This document shows positions 15,716 through 24,149 of a stretch of 64,000 nt of DNA, one piece after another (position 1 is the first letter of the stretch; the number at the start of each line of letters is the position of its first letter). The DNA is from Gaiellasilicea sp963707575. GTDB taxonomy: Bacteria; Actinomycetota; Thermoleophilia; Gaiellales; Gaiellaceae. The DNA is taken from assembly GCA_963707575.1 (NCBI GenBank), contig OY970171.1, forward strand, positions 2,294,001-2,358,000. Reading direction: 5' to 3'. Made by a program: the position numbers and the translations under genes. Below the pieces are notes generated by a model, which did no database searches, was not told the origin of the DNA, and saw nothing but the letters and a program-made list of their open reading frames with translations.

Positions 15716-15928
15716 CTACGGGGCGGGCGTGCGCGGCTGGCAGAGGGGGCAGAGCAGCCGGCCGTCATCCTCGGTGATCTCGTACCGCCACCCCGCCGCG
15801 CGCAGGTGCTCCCGGTCGATCTTCCGCTCGCAGTCGGCGCAGGCGAGGATCGGCTCGCGGTTCGTCAGCCACCGCACGATGCGCGGGTCGTGCCATTCCG
15901 GACTCCAGATGAACCGCTCGACGGGCAC
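15716..15928 (-). CDS. Small CxxC-pair (zinc-ribbon-like) protein
   Basis: The 70-residue protein begins at GTG (PVERFIWSPEWHDPRIVRWL) and carries two Cys pairs, CADC near residue 30 and CPLC near residue 60, about 30 residues apart. That spacing suggests one zinc site. There is no signal peptide. Trp-rich sequence, typical codon use and position just before dnaX on the same strand support a real gene. The function is unknown; a rubredoxin- or zinc-ribbon-like role is only a structural guess. Confidence 0.6.
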   Translation of the reverse strand: MPVERFIWSPEWHDPRIVRWLTNREPILACADCERKIDREHLRAAGWRYEITEDDGRLLCPLCQPRTPAP

Positions 15929-16029
15929 CGCATTCTCTTTTCGCCGCAGGTACGCCTTTCAGGGTGGTTATCGGCGATTTCGGGTGAGACCGCGTCCCCC
16001 GAATGGGTATAGCCAGACTGTATCTCTGT

Positions 16030-17226
16030 TTACGAACTGCCCGGGGAGATCGGTGCGCCCGCCCCTTGGACCTCGAGTAGTTCGCAGACCCGGACCTGTT
16101 CGGTCAGCAGCCGACGGAACTGGTCCGGCTCCCCCGCCACGTACGAGCGGCAGAGCTCTCGCCCGGCGGGGTACGCGATCACGTAGGTCCGCGAGGTCGG
16201 CTCGGTGAGGAACCGGATCACGTGGGCGGCGAACTCAGGTGTCATCAGCGCCCAGCGCTCGAGGTAGGCGGCCACCTCCGCCTCGCTCGCACCGCCGTCG
16301 TGGAGCATCAACGCCGCGTTCACCTCGACCCAGCCGCCTCGGCACGGCTCGCCGGCCCGCTCGACGGCAAGAGCGTGCGCGAGATCGAGCTCGATGCCGG
16401 CGTCGTGCACCACCGCGGCCAGCGCCGCCCCGCCGTCGCCCTGGAGCAGCAGGGGCGGTGCGAGCTCGGCGATGCCCTCCGAGACGAGCGACTGCGGCGT
16501 CGGCACCATCGCCAGCGTCTCCTCGAGCATCCCTTGGCCGCGCACGAGCAGCTGCTCCTTGCTGCAGCGCTCCGCATGGTGTCCGGGGTAGGTCTCGTGG
16601 ATCGCGAGCACGAGCAGCTCGACCGACGACATGGACAGGTCGACGTTGACGGAGATCCGGCTGCGGAGCTCGCCCAGGTAGTCGCAGAACGCCAGCCAGG
16701 GCTCGTCGCGCACGATCTCCAGGACAACCCGTTCACCGTCCGGCAGCTCCACCAGGCCACGCGTCCACGCGCGCGCCTCCTCGATGACGGCTGCCACGAC
16801 GCGCTCGACCTGCTCGGCGGGCACGAGCAGCGACCTTCGCCACCGCTCGTAGCGCTCGGCGATCGGGCCGTCGCCCGGGAGCAACGCCTCGAGCTGCTCG
16901 TGCGCAGCAGCGAAGACCGCCTCGTCCGTCTGGGCGGGCCGCACGCCGTAGCACCCCTCGACCTCGTCGGCGTACGAGCCGGACTCGCCTGCCAGCACGC
17001 CTGCGTACGCGCGCAGCCCGCCGACCTGGTCACGCAGCCAGCCGTCCTCCAGCTCGTCGAGCAGCTCCTCCGCCTCGGCGGCGAGCGCGCGCGGGTCGAC
17101 CGGCGGCTCCGCGTCGACGGCCGCCGCCAGCTCCGGTGGGCCGTAGTAGGCGTCGACGATCCCGTCGACGTGCCGGCCGAGCTGCAGCCCCAGCCGGAGA
17201 TAGCGCTCCGCGGCGGACTGGGTCAC
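16030..17226 (-). CDS. DUF885-like putative zinc metallopeptidase
   Basis: The 398-residue protein is mainly helical. In the middle it has AIHETYPGHHAER (about residue 208), close to the HExxPGHH signature of DUF885 proteins, where the His and Glu residues are thought to bind zinc. SEGIAELAPPLLLQ further on supplies the second acidic block typical of the family. DUF885 members are probable carboxypeptidases of varied location; no signal peptide is present, so this one should be cytoplasmic. It stands alone, with gaps of about 30 and 100 bases on its sides. The substrate is unknown. Confidence 0.7.
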   Translation of the reverse strand: MTQSAAERYLRLGLQLGRHVDGIVDAYYGPPELAAAVDAEPPVDPRALAAEAEELLDELEDGWLRDQVGGLRAYAGVLAGESGSYADEVEGCYGVRPAQTDEAVFAAAHEQLEALLPGDGPIAERYERWRRSLLVPAEQVERVVAAVIEEARAWTRGLVELPDGERVVLEIVRDEPWLAFCDYLGELRSRISVNVDLSMSSVELLVLAIHETYPGHHAERCSKEQLLVRGQGMLEETLAMVPTPQSLVSEGIAELAPPLLLQGDGGAALAAVVHDAGIELDLAHALAVERAGEPCRGGWVEVNAALMLHDGGASEAEVAAYLERWALMTPEFAAHVIRFLTEPTSRTYVIAYPAGRELCRSYVAGEPDQFRRLLTEQVRVCELLEVQGAGAPISPGSS

Positions 17227-17253
17227 GTGGCCGAGCCTACTGCGTCGTGCGCT

Positions 17254-19299
17254 TCAGGCGGTGAGTCGGTGTCCTGACGCAGCGCCGTTGAGCTCGCGCC
17301 GCCAGTCGAGCAGGATCCTGTGCACGGCTGCCGCGCCGACGATGGGCGTGTCGGGTGCGTCGAGCTCTGCCGGGTGGAGGATGAACGGCCGTGTCTGCAG
17401 ACCTCCGATCCCACCGTGGAACGAGATCAGCTCCTCGAACGCACAACCCGTCTCGAGCGTTGGGTCGTAGAAGCTGCCCATCATGATGTCGGCGACATGG
17501 GTGAAGCCGTCGGTGCGGAGCAGGTGCTGCGCCGCGTTCGGTGAGAAGGGCGCGAGTGGGTCCTCGCCCTCGACCCTGCCGTCGGCCAGATAATGCGTGC
17601 CCGCGGCGCCCAGTGCGAGTGGCCCGTGCTCGTCCGAGCGGACGAGCAGCCAACCGACGTGGGGGTGGTTGCGAAGAGCCGGGATCAGGTCGGGATGGCG
17701 CTCGCTCATCTCCTCCAGCGTGAGGCGGCGACGCTCCTCCATCAGGTAGACGAGGCCGAGATTGCCCGACCCCATCACGACGACGTCCCGATCGGAGACG
17801 TCGTTCTTCTTGCGCTTCTTCGAGGGCGTGCTGCCGGTCGCCTCGCCGAGCGCGTGTCCCACCATCGCGTGCTGCTCGTCGCCGCCGGCGACGCCGCTGA
17901 CGTTGCCGCGCGACAGCGAGCGTTCGACGAGCTCGTCGAGGCCGTACCCGTTGCGCTGCTTGAACGTCGCTCCCTGGGTCTGGCCGTGGTCGGAGAGGAC
18001 GACGATCACGTAGGGCCGCGCGGCGTAGCGGCGCGCCCGGTCGATCCGGCCGAACTGCTCATCGAGCTTGCGGAGCGCCTCGAGCGTGTCGGCGCGCTCG
18101 AGGCCCGAGTGGTGCGCGACCTCGTCGTAGCTCGAGAAGGTCGCGTAGATCGCAGGCCGTCCTTTCATCATGTCCTGGAGCACGCCGTAGACGATCAGGT
18201 CGCGAACGAAGACGCAGAGGGCCGCGCGCATGAGCGGGTAGTGACCACCGCGATGGCCACGAGGGCGCACATCGCGACGCTTCGCCCGGCTCGACGCGGC
18301 GAGCTCGAGCGCGATCTCCCAGAAGAAGAGGACGAAGAGGCGGGTCACGTTGAACCCGTTAGCGAGGAATCCCCTGTAGCCGGGATTCGCCTTCTTCTCT
18401 TCCTCCAGCCGGCTGACGGTCAGGATCACGTGGTCTGCCTCCCCCGACAGGAGATTGCCGCGGCTCGCGCCGCCGTCGACCAGCAGCCCGTTGCCGGCGT
18501 GGCGGCGCTCGATCTCCTCGCAATCCGCGGGCGTCGAGCACGTCATCATCGTCGCCGTCTCCTTCTCCACCCAGCGGAACGCGGGAATGTCGTCGTTCGA
18601 GCCGAGCAGGATGCCGGCCTGGGACGCGCCGGTCTGCGACGACAGATCGGTCTCCCATTCCGTCAGCACATACCCCTCGTCCGCTAGCCATCGCGCCATG
18701 TTCGGGGCGTTGCCGTCGCGCATGGCGCGCTGCAGCACCGGCAGGGCGAGCCCGTCGATCTCCAGGAACAGGATCCCCGGCGCGTCCGTCTCGACCCGCT
18801 CGCCCGAGCGCCTCGCGATCCGCTGGATCACCCGCAGCGTGTACGCATCGTCGTCGTTCGTCCCGAGCAGGACGTCGAGCACGACCGTGACGGCCGAGGC
18901 GACGAGCGCAACGCCGAGCGCCGACCAGAAGGAGTCGACCGACAGGTCGCCGTCGGTGATCCGATCGGCTGCGAGGAGCATCAGGGCATCGGCGACCAGA
19001 ACGAGCAGCAAGCCGAAGACGAGCATCAGCGGCAGCCGGAGAGCGGCGATCAGCGGCGGCAGGATCGCGTTGAGAACCGCGATCACTGCGGCGGCCACGA
19101 GCGCCCCCCAGAAGCCCCGTACCTCGGCGCCGGGCAGGATCCAGGCAGCGACGAGCAGCGCCACCGTCGCGACCACCCAGGAGACCGCGAGGCGAATCGG
19201 CCCGATGTGTGGGCGCCGTGGGGCCCAGACGGGCTTCTCGCCGTAGCGCGTCACGGGCGCGCCGGAGTGGTTGCCGGCGCGCGCGGCGCCGTCACTCAT
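17254..19299 (-). CDS. Four-helix holin-like domain fused to an alkaline-phosphatase superfamily enzyme
   Basis: The 681-residue protein has an N-terminal membrane domain (residues about 35-145, four hydrophobic helices, like the phage holin IV/Mycobacterium 4-TMS family). A large alkaline-phosphatase-fold domain follows, with ILFLEIDGLALPVL carrying the first metal ligand, TGASQAGILLGSNDD as likely nucleophile region, and VIVVLSDHGQTQGATF giving the DHG metal site. Such enzymes cleave phosphodiesters or phosphoglycerol groups of lipids and envelope polymers. The start overlaps the flippase-like gene by eight bases, making this the third gene of an envelope operon. The substrate is not known. 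Confidence 0.8.
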   Translation of the reverse strand: MSDGAARAGNHSGAPVTRYGEKPVWAPRRPHIGPIRLAVSWVVATVALLVAAWILPGAEVRGFWGALVAAAVIAVLNAILPPLIAALRLPLMLVFGLLLVLVADALMLLAADRITDGDLSVDSFWSALGVALVASAVTVVLDVLLGTNDDDAYTLRVIQRIARRSGERVETDAPGILFLEIDGLALPVLQRAMRDGNAPNMARWLADEGYVLTEWETDLSSQTGASQAGILLGSNDDIPAFRWVEKETATMMTCSTPADCEEIERRHAGNGLLVDGGASRGNLLSGEADHVILTVSRLEEEKKANPGYRGFLANGFNVTRLFVLFFWEIALELAASSRAKRRDVRPRGHRGGHYPLMRAALCVFVRDLIVYGVLQDMMKGRPAIYATFSSYDEVAHHSGLERADTLEALRKLDEQFGRIDRARRYAARPYVIVVLSDHGQTQGATFKQRNGYGLDELVERSLSRGNVSGVAGGDEQHAMVGHALGEATGSTPSKKRKKNDVSDRDVVVMGSGNLGLVYLMEERRRLTLEEMSERHPDLIPALRNHPHVGWLLVRSDEHGPLALGAAGTHYLADGRVEGEDPLAPFSPNAAQHLLRTDGFTHVADIMMGSFYDPTLETGCAFEELISFHGGIGGLQTRPFILHPAELDAPDTPIVGAAAVHRILLDWRRELNGAASGHRLTA

Positions 19300-20485
19300 C
19301 GTCGCGTTCCGACCCGTTCGACTCTCTGTGGTGCGGCCTGAGGCGGTCGAAGATGCTGGTTGCGCCCTCTTCCTCGCGCGCAGCTCGCTTCGCCTGCTTC
19401 TTCTCGGCCCGCTGCTCCTTCTGCTCCGCGACCTTCACCTTGGCGTCGGTGTAGGACTGCCCGACGAGCTTCCTCCCACCGGACCAGCCGAAGACCCAGA
19501 GGACGAGGACGACGGCGAAGAGGACGTTAAAGGCGGTCGTGATCAGCTGCTGGGCCGTCGAGTAGCTGACCGCCACGCCCTGCGCGACGTCGCAGCACTT
19601 GTCGAGCGCGAGCGCATTCGTGGCCTGGGTGATGCCGACAGCTCCCGGCGTGACCGACACGACGTTCGCGAGTGAGCCGGAGCCCGTGACCCACATGATC
19701 GACTCGAACGTCACGGGGATGGCGAAGGCCGCCAGGAAGATGCCGATCACCGCCAGCTTGCAGAGCCACGACACGAGCTCGGGCAGGAAGGCGCGCGTGA
19801 AGTACCTCCGCGGCTGCGACAGGATCACGCCGCCCTGCTTCGCCTGCTCCCAGAGCTTCTTGACCTGTTTCCAGAAGAGACGGCCGAGGAGCACGAGCAG
19901 GAACGCCCCTCCGACGACGATCACGATCGAGGCCACGGGGTGGTCGGAGACGTTGCCCAGATTCTCGTTGAACGAGCCGGGCACCGAGAGGAAGAGATAG
20001 AGGTAGACGAACGTCCCGGCGATCGTGAAGAAGATCTTCTGGACGAGGTAGGCGGCGATCGAGCCGGCGAACGTACAGGACGGGATGATCGCGACGAACA
20101 TCAGCAGCGTGACGAACGTGCCGATGTTCGCGGGCAGGAAGTTGTTCATCGCGACGCCGACGGCGTATGCGGTCACGATCGGCGCGAGCTCGACCTCGCC
20201 GGGATACGCGGCGCTGAGGATGCCGTAGTACGAGACTCCGGCGAAGACGGTCTGCGCGGCCTGGAAGAGCAGCGCGGAGACGATGTAGCCGGGCGGTACC
20301 TCCTTGATCTGGTCCCAGAGCTCCTGCAGCCAGCCCACGACGTCGATGCCCGCCACGTGGAGCAGGGCCACGACGACCGCGGTTCCCACCAGCCATGCCG
20401 CAACCTTGACCAGCCTCCGCTTGCGCGACGGGTCGCCGAAGGGGAGGACGGGGGAGGCATTCTCTGCCGCGACGTGGGTGCTCAT
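19292..20485 (-). CDS. Flippase-like integral membrane protein (UPF0104 / LPG synthase TM family)
   Basis: The 397-residue protein has about eight membrane helices between residues 27 and 345 and a charged, Lys/Glu-rich cytoplasmic tail. The VAMNNFLPANIGTFVTLL block and the TPGAVGITQATNALAL block correspond to the conserved PxRxGE- and PGGxG-type regions of lysylphosphatidylglycerol-synthase membrane domains. Without the aminoacyl-transferase domain, such proteins are proposed lipid flippases. It overlaps the AI-2E-type permease gene by ATGA and the phosphatase gene by eight bases, so all three should be made together. Confidence 0.75.
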   Translation of the reverse strand: MSTHVAAENASPVLPFGDPSRKRRLVKVAAWLVGTAVVVALLHVAGIDVVGWLQELWDQIKEVPPGYIVSALLFQAAQTVFAGVSYYGILSAAYPGEVELAPIVTAYAVGVAMNNFLPANIGTFVTLLMFVAIIPSCTFAGSIAAYLVQKIFFTIAGTFVYLYLFLSVPGSFNENLGNVSDHPVASIVIVVGGAFLLVLLGRLFWKQVKKLWEQAKQGGVILSQPRRYFTRAFLPELVSWLCKLAVIGIFLAAFAIPVTFESIMWVTGSGSLANVVSVTPGAVGITQATNALALDKCCDVAQGVAVSYSTAQQLITTAFNVLFAVVLVLWVFGWSGGRKLVGQSYTDAKVKVAEQKEQRAEKKQAKRAAREEEGATSIFDRLRPHHRESNGSERDDE

Positions 20486-21696
20486 GAGAAGAGCCCCGGC
20501 GACGGTTCGAACGGCGGCGCGGAGTCGGCGTCCGGCGCCGCCGCGGATCGCGCCCTCGCGAGGTCGCCGCTGATGTGGATCGCCGCCGACGTGAGGGGAG
20601 CGCCGAGCACGAGACCGGCCATCCCGAAGATCGCGCCGAAGCCGATCGTGGCCACGAGGACGAGGAGTGGGTTCATGCGGAGCGTGGCGCCGAAGGCGAT
20701 CGGCTGGACGATGTTCTGCAGAAGGCCGTTTGCAAGCAGGACGATGACGAGCATGATCAGCGCAGTCTCCGTGCCCTCAGACCCCAACGCAAGGATGACC
20801 GCGAAGGCGCCCGACACGAAGGCGCCGATGAAGGGGATGTACGCGGTGACGAAGGTGACGACGGCGATCGTCCCCGCGAGAGGCACGTCGAGCAGCAGCG
20901 CCCCGACCCCGACGACGACTGCGTTGAAGGCGGCGACGATGGTGACCCCGCCGAAGTAGCGGCGCAGCGAGCTGATCACGTTCCCCGTGATCGTCTGTGC
21001 GACGTTCGGCGGCACTCCCATGTGCTCGTCGACGAATCGCCGGAACGACGGTCCGTCCTTGAGCAGGAAGAGGAGGCTGAAGATCGAGAAGACGACGAAG
21101 AAGACGAGCGCCGTCACGCCCTGGACGGCCGCTCCGAGCCCTTCGACGAGGGTCGAGATCGTCGTCGAGGTGCCCTCGGAGACGTCCTCGTTGGCGCTCG
21201 AGGCCGCCGAGCTGTCGACGCCCGCATCCTCGAGCCAGGACTGCGCCTTGTCCGCGGCGGCGCTCGCGCTCGACCTGATCTCGTCTTCCTGCGCGACGAT
21301 GCCGCCGAGCACCAGCACGAGGATGAGGATCCCCAGGACGAGGAAGCCGAGCAGGACGAGGAAGGCGCCACCGAGGCGTGGCACCCCCTTTCGCTGCAGC
21401 CAGCTCACGACGGGTGTCGACACGGTCGCGAGGATGAGCCCGATCAGCACCGGCTCGACGATCACCGACGTGAGCGTGAGGAGGAACATCACGCCGACGA
21501 TGAGCAGGCCGAACCCGACGAGGAGCCACGACGCGACGCCGAGGTCGCGCAGCCACCGTGGCGCAGAGAACACCGCGGACAGCTCGCGCAGCTGGCCCGT
21601 GTCGAGCTTGATCGTCTGTGGCTCGACGGAGATCGGCTCGGCCTCGACCGCAGCGGTCGCAGCGCGATCCTTGTGACGCCACTTCGGCAGCTTCAT
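20482..21696 (-). CDS. AI-2E family (PerM/YdiK-like) transporter
   Basis: The 404-residue membrane protein has paired N-terminal helices, a soluble insertion with a Ser/Ala-rich stretch (residues about 140-185), and the conserved C-terminal set: SLRRYFGGVTIVAAFNAVV, TAYIPFIGAFVSG and VQPIAFGATLRMNPLLV. These mark the AI-2E/PerM exporter superfamily, whose true cargo is mostly unproven. The ATG has GGAAGGTG four bases before it. It leads the three-gene envelope operon, running divergently from the MFS gene across a 276-bp gap. Confidence 0.85.
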   Translation of the reverse strand: MKLPKWRHKDRAATAAVEAEPISVEPQTIKLDTGQLRELSAVFSAPRWLRDLGVASWLLVGFGLLIVGVMFLLTLTSVIVEPVLIGLILATVSTPVVSWLQRKGVPRLGGAFLVLLGFLVLGILILVLVLGGIVAQEDEIRSSASAAADKAQSWLEDAGVDSSAASSANEDVSEGTSTTISTLVEGLGAAVQGVTALVFFVVFSIFSLLFLLKDGPSFRRFVDEHMGVPPNVAQTITGNVISSLRRYFGGVTIVAAFNAVVVGVGALLLDVPLAGTIAVVTFVTAYIPFIGAFVSGAFAVILALGSEGTETALIMLVIVLLANGLLQNIVQPIAFGATLRMNPLLVLVATIGFGAIFGMAGLVLGAPLTSAAIHISGDLARARSAAAPDADSAPPFEPSPGLFS

Positions 21697-21902
21697 GGTT
21701 CACCTTCCATCGAGGGAGAGCTCAATTCCTGCCTGAGCGCGGGCACGAGCACTGCCCAGACCCCGGATCGTTCGGTCGACGAGCCCCGTGAGGGCTGAAC
21801 GAGCTTCGGCACCGCTGCAGCATCCGCAGTCGCGTCACGTTTCACATCGTCCGGATCGGACGAAGGCCGTCCCTGCGGGCGCCGACGATCGCGGATGCGC
21901 TC

Positions 21903-21932
21903 TTGACATCGGACAGTAGTGTCTGCTTTAGT
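21903..21932 (+). promoter_or_regulatory. Promoter of the MFS-TetR operon
   Basis: TTGACA at 21903-21908 is a consensus -35. With 18 bases of spacing, TTTAGT at 21927-21932 can serve as -10. A GACA-N4-TGTC palindrome sits between the two boxes and another follows, so a repressor bound there would block polymerase. Confidence 0.65.
21912..21923 (+). promoter_or_regulatory. Operator 1 (GACA-N4-TGTC)
   Basis: GACAGTAGTGTC is a perfect GACA/TGTC dyad with a four-base centre, lying inside the promoter spacer. The same arms recur 27 bp downstream. The obvious candidate to bind is the TetR protein encoded at 23476-24093 in the same operon, giving autoregulation. Confidence 0.6.
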
Positions 21933-21936
21933 AGTC

Positions 21937-21952
21937 CAGACAAGGTTGTCTG
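21937..21952 (+). promoter_or_regulatory. Operator 2 (16-bp perfect palindrome)
   Basis: CAGACAAGGTTGTCTG is a perfect 16-bp palindrome containing GACA-N4-TGTC, just downstream of the -10 region and 21 bp before the MFS start codon. Together with operator 1 it forms a paired site typical of TetR-repressed efflux genes. Confidence 0.65.
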
Positions 21953-21972
21953 AATTAGAAAGGACGAAGCCA

Positions 21973-23475
21973 ATGCTGCACGGAAGCAAGTCCGCCACCG
22001 CAACACCGAAGAAGGCTCCTGCTCAGCGCCACCTCCACGGAGGCGCCCACCCGGAGGCGGCCGCGCCCAAGAAGAGCGGGACGCTGCTGTTCGTGCTGCT
22101 GATCGCGCAGCTGATGGTGATCCTCGACATCACGGCGGTGAATATCGCGCTGCCGAGCCTCGCCGGTGATCTCCACCTGACCGGCTCTAGCATCAGCTGG
22201 ACGATCACGAGCTACTCGCTCATCTTCGGCAGCCTGCTGCTCTTCGGAGGCCGCGCCGCCGACCTGCTCGGACGCCGTCGGATGTTCCTGACCGGCCTCG
22301 GCATTTTCACCGCATCCTCGCTCGCCTCCGCGCTGGCGGGCACCGCCGGCGCTCTCTTCGCCGCTCGGGCGGGCCAGGGCCTCGGCGCCGCGATGCTTTC
22401 CCCCGCTGCGCTGGCGATCATCATGTCCGCCTTCGGGGGCCACCAGCGGGCGAAGGCGCTCGCCGCCTGGGGAGCCGTCGGCGGCGCTGGTGCTGCGATC
22501 GGCGTGCTGGTCGGCGGCGTCCTGACCGAGTTCACCGACTGGCGGATGATCTTCTACGTCAACCTCCCCGTCGCAGCCGCCCTCGCGATCGCGGCAGTCA
22601 AGATCATCCCGGCCGACGCCAAGAAGCCGCGCTGGAAGGGCCTCGACCTCCGCGGCGCCGTGCTCGCAACCACGAGTCTCGCCGCGATCGTCTTCGCAAT
22701 CACGCAGGCCGAAGGCGCGGGCTGGACTTCCGCCCAGACGCATCTGTTCGGTCTCGGCGGACTCGCCGGCCTTGGCGCCTTCGCGGCCCTCGAGCGCCGC
22801 ACCGACACACCGCTCTTGCGGATCGAGCGGCTGGCTGATCGCGCTGTCGGCGGCGGTCTCTTCCTGATGCTCGCCGCAGCCGGGTCGATCTTCGGCCTCT
22901 TCCTGCTCAGCTCGCTCTACCTTCAGAACGTGCTCGGGTGGGGGCCGCTCTCGACGGGCCTCGCCTTCATCCCGCTCGCCCTCGCGGCGGGAGTCGGCGC
23001 GCACGCTTCCGGTCACCTCGTCAGCAAGCACGGCGTCCGGGGGCCACTTGCCGGCGCCTTCGTGGTCGCAGCCGCCGGGATGACCCTGCTCGCCCATGTC
23101 GGCGAGAACGGCAGCTACCTCCGCGACGTCCTGCCCGGCATGCTCGTTGCCGGGCTCGGGCTCGGCGTGGCCGTCGTCTCCGTCTCGATCGCCATCCTCA
23201 CCGGCGCCCGCGACGAGGAGACGGGGATGATCTCGGGACTCAACTCGACCGGGCATGAGATCGGCGGCACCGTCGGGATCGCGATCTTCTCCACGATCGC
23301 GGCCGGCAGCGGCGCCGTCGCCGGCCCGCACGCCGCCTCAGGGATCGCGCACGCGTTCATTGCAGCCGGGCTCCTCGCTAGTGTCGCCAGCCTGGTCGCT
23401 CTCGCAGTCCTGCCGCGGGCGCGGACGTTTGTGCCGAAGCTGCGGCTGAACCCCAGCGCGATGCCGATCCACTAG
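21973..23475 (+). CDS. MFS drug exporter of the DHA2 (EmrB/QacA) family
   Basis: The 500-residue protein has a polar 35-residue N-terminus, then about fourteen membrane helices. The motif LDITAVNIALPSLAGDL in helix 1 and the GGRAADLLGRRRMFLTG loop between helices 2 and 3 identify the proton-driven DHA2 group; GQGLGAAMLSPAALAI and the WRMIFYVNLPVA block are also typical. It should export lipophilic compounds from membrane or cytoplasm. AAAGGA lies nine bases before the ATG at 21973. The TetR gene begins at the very next base after its stop, so transporter and regulator are co-transcribed under the two operators. Confidence 0.9.
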   Translation: MLHGSKSATATPKKAPAQRHLHGGAHPEAAAPKKSGTLLFVLLIAQLMVILDITAVNIALPSLAGDLHLTGSSISWTITSYSLIFGSLLLFGGRAADLLGRRRMFLTGLGIFTASSLASALAGTAGALFAARAGQGLGAAMLSPAALAIIMSAFGGHQRAKALAAWGAVGGAGAAIGVLVGGVLTEFTDWRMIFYVNLPVAAALAIAAVKIIPADAKKPRWKGLDLRGAVLATTSLAAIVFAITQAEGAGWTSAQTHLFGLGGLAGLGAFAALERRTDTPLLRIERLADRAVGGGLFLMLAAAGSIFGLFLLSSLYLQNVLGWGPLSTGLAFIPLALAAGVGAHASGHLVSKHGVRGPLAGAFVVAAAGMTLLAHVGENGSYLRDVLPGMLVAGLGLGVAVVSVSIAILTGARDEETGMISGLNSTGHEIGGTVGIAIFSTIAAGSGAVAGPHAASGIAHAFIAAGLLASVASLVALAVLPRARTFVPKLRLNPSAMPIH

Positions 23476-24093
23476 ATGGCGAAAACGACGACACCCGCCG
23501 AAGCGCCCGCGCCCAAGCGTCGTCGCGCCGACGCCGACCGCAGCGTCGCCGCCATCCTCAACGCCGCCCTCGAAGCGCTGGCGAGCGATCCCGACAGCAG
23601 CATGTCGGAGATCGCTCGCCGCGCCGGCGTCGTCCGCGCCACCATCTACGTCCACTTCCCGACACGCGTGGACCTCCTCGACGCCGTCATGGAGCACGCG
23701 GTCGCACAGGTCGCCGAGGCGACGAGAGCCGCCGAGCCCCACCGAGGCGAGCCGGTGGAGGCGCTGGGGCGAGTGCTCAAAGCCACCTGGCGCCAACTCG
23801 CACAGTTCCACGGCCTCCTCGCGCTCAACACCGCCAGGCTCTCGGCACAGGAGCTCCACCGACGCCACCTCCCCGTGCTCGACCAGCTGGAGCCCCTGAT
23901 CGAACGCGGCCAGAAGCAAGGCCTCTTCCGGAGCGATCTCCCCGTCGTCTGGCATCTTGCGGTGATCCGCGCCATCGTGCACACCGCGAGCCACGAGATC
24001 CAAGCCGGCCGGCTCGCGGAAGCCGAAGCCGAGGCCGCCATGCTCAGCACGGCCATCGCGGCAATCTCAGAGCCGCGAAGTCCTACGGGGTAG
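23476..24093 (+). CDS. TetR family repressor of the adjacent exporter
   Basis: The 205-residue protein has the TetR DNA-binding domain at residues about 20-70 (ILNAALEALASDPDSSMSEI, then RRAGVVRATIYVHFPTRVDL) and a helical ligand-binding half without obvious relatives. The ATG follows the exporter stop TAG directly. The two GACA-N4-TGTC operators before the exporter are its likely targets, so a substrate of the pump would release repression of both genes. Ligand unknown. Confidence 0.9.
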   Translation: MAKTTTPAEAPAPKRRRADADRSVAAILNAALEALASDPDSSMSEIARRAGVVRATIYVHFPTRVDLLDAVMEHAVAQVAEATRAAEPHRGEPVEALGRVLKATWRQLAQFHGLLALNTARLSAQELHRRHLPVLDQLEPLIERGQKQGLFRSDLPVVWHLAVIRAIVHTASHEIQAGRLAEAEAEAAMLSTAIAAISEPRSPTG

Positions 24094-24149
24094 CGGCACC
24101 TCCAGGCGCCGCGCGCCCGGCGGCGGACGAACTGAGACACTCTCCGTTC

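Noticed and set aside
16005..16010. GGGTAT as a SigB-type -10 box
   Set aside because: It faces plus, but the neighbouring genes are on the minus strand, and no GTTT-type -35 lies at the right distance.
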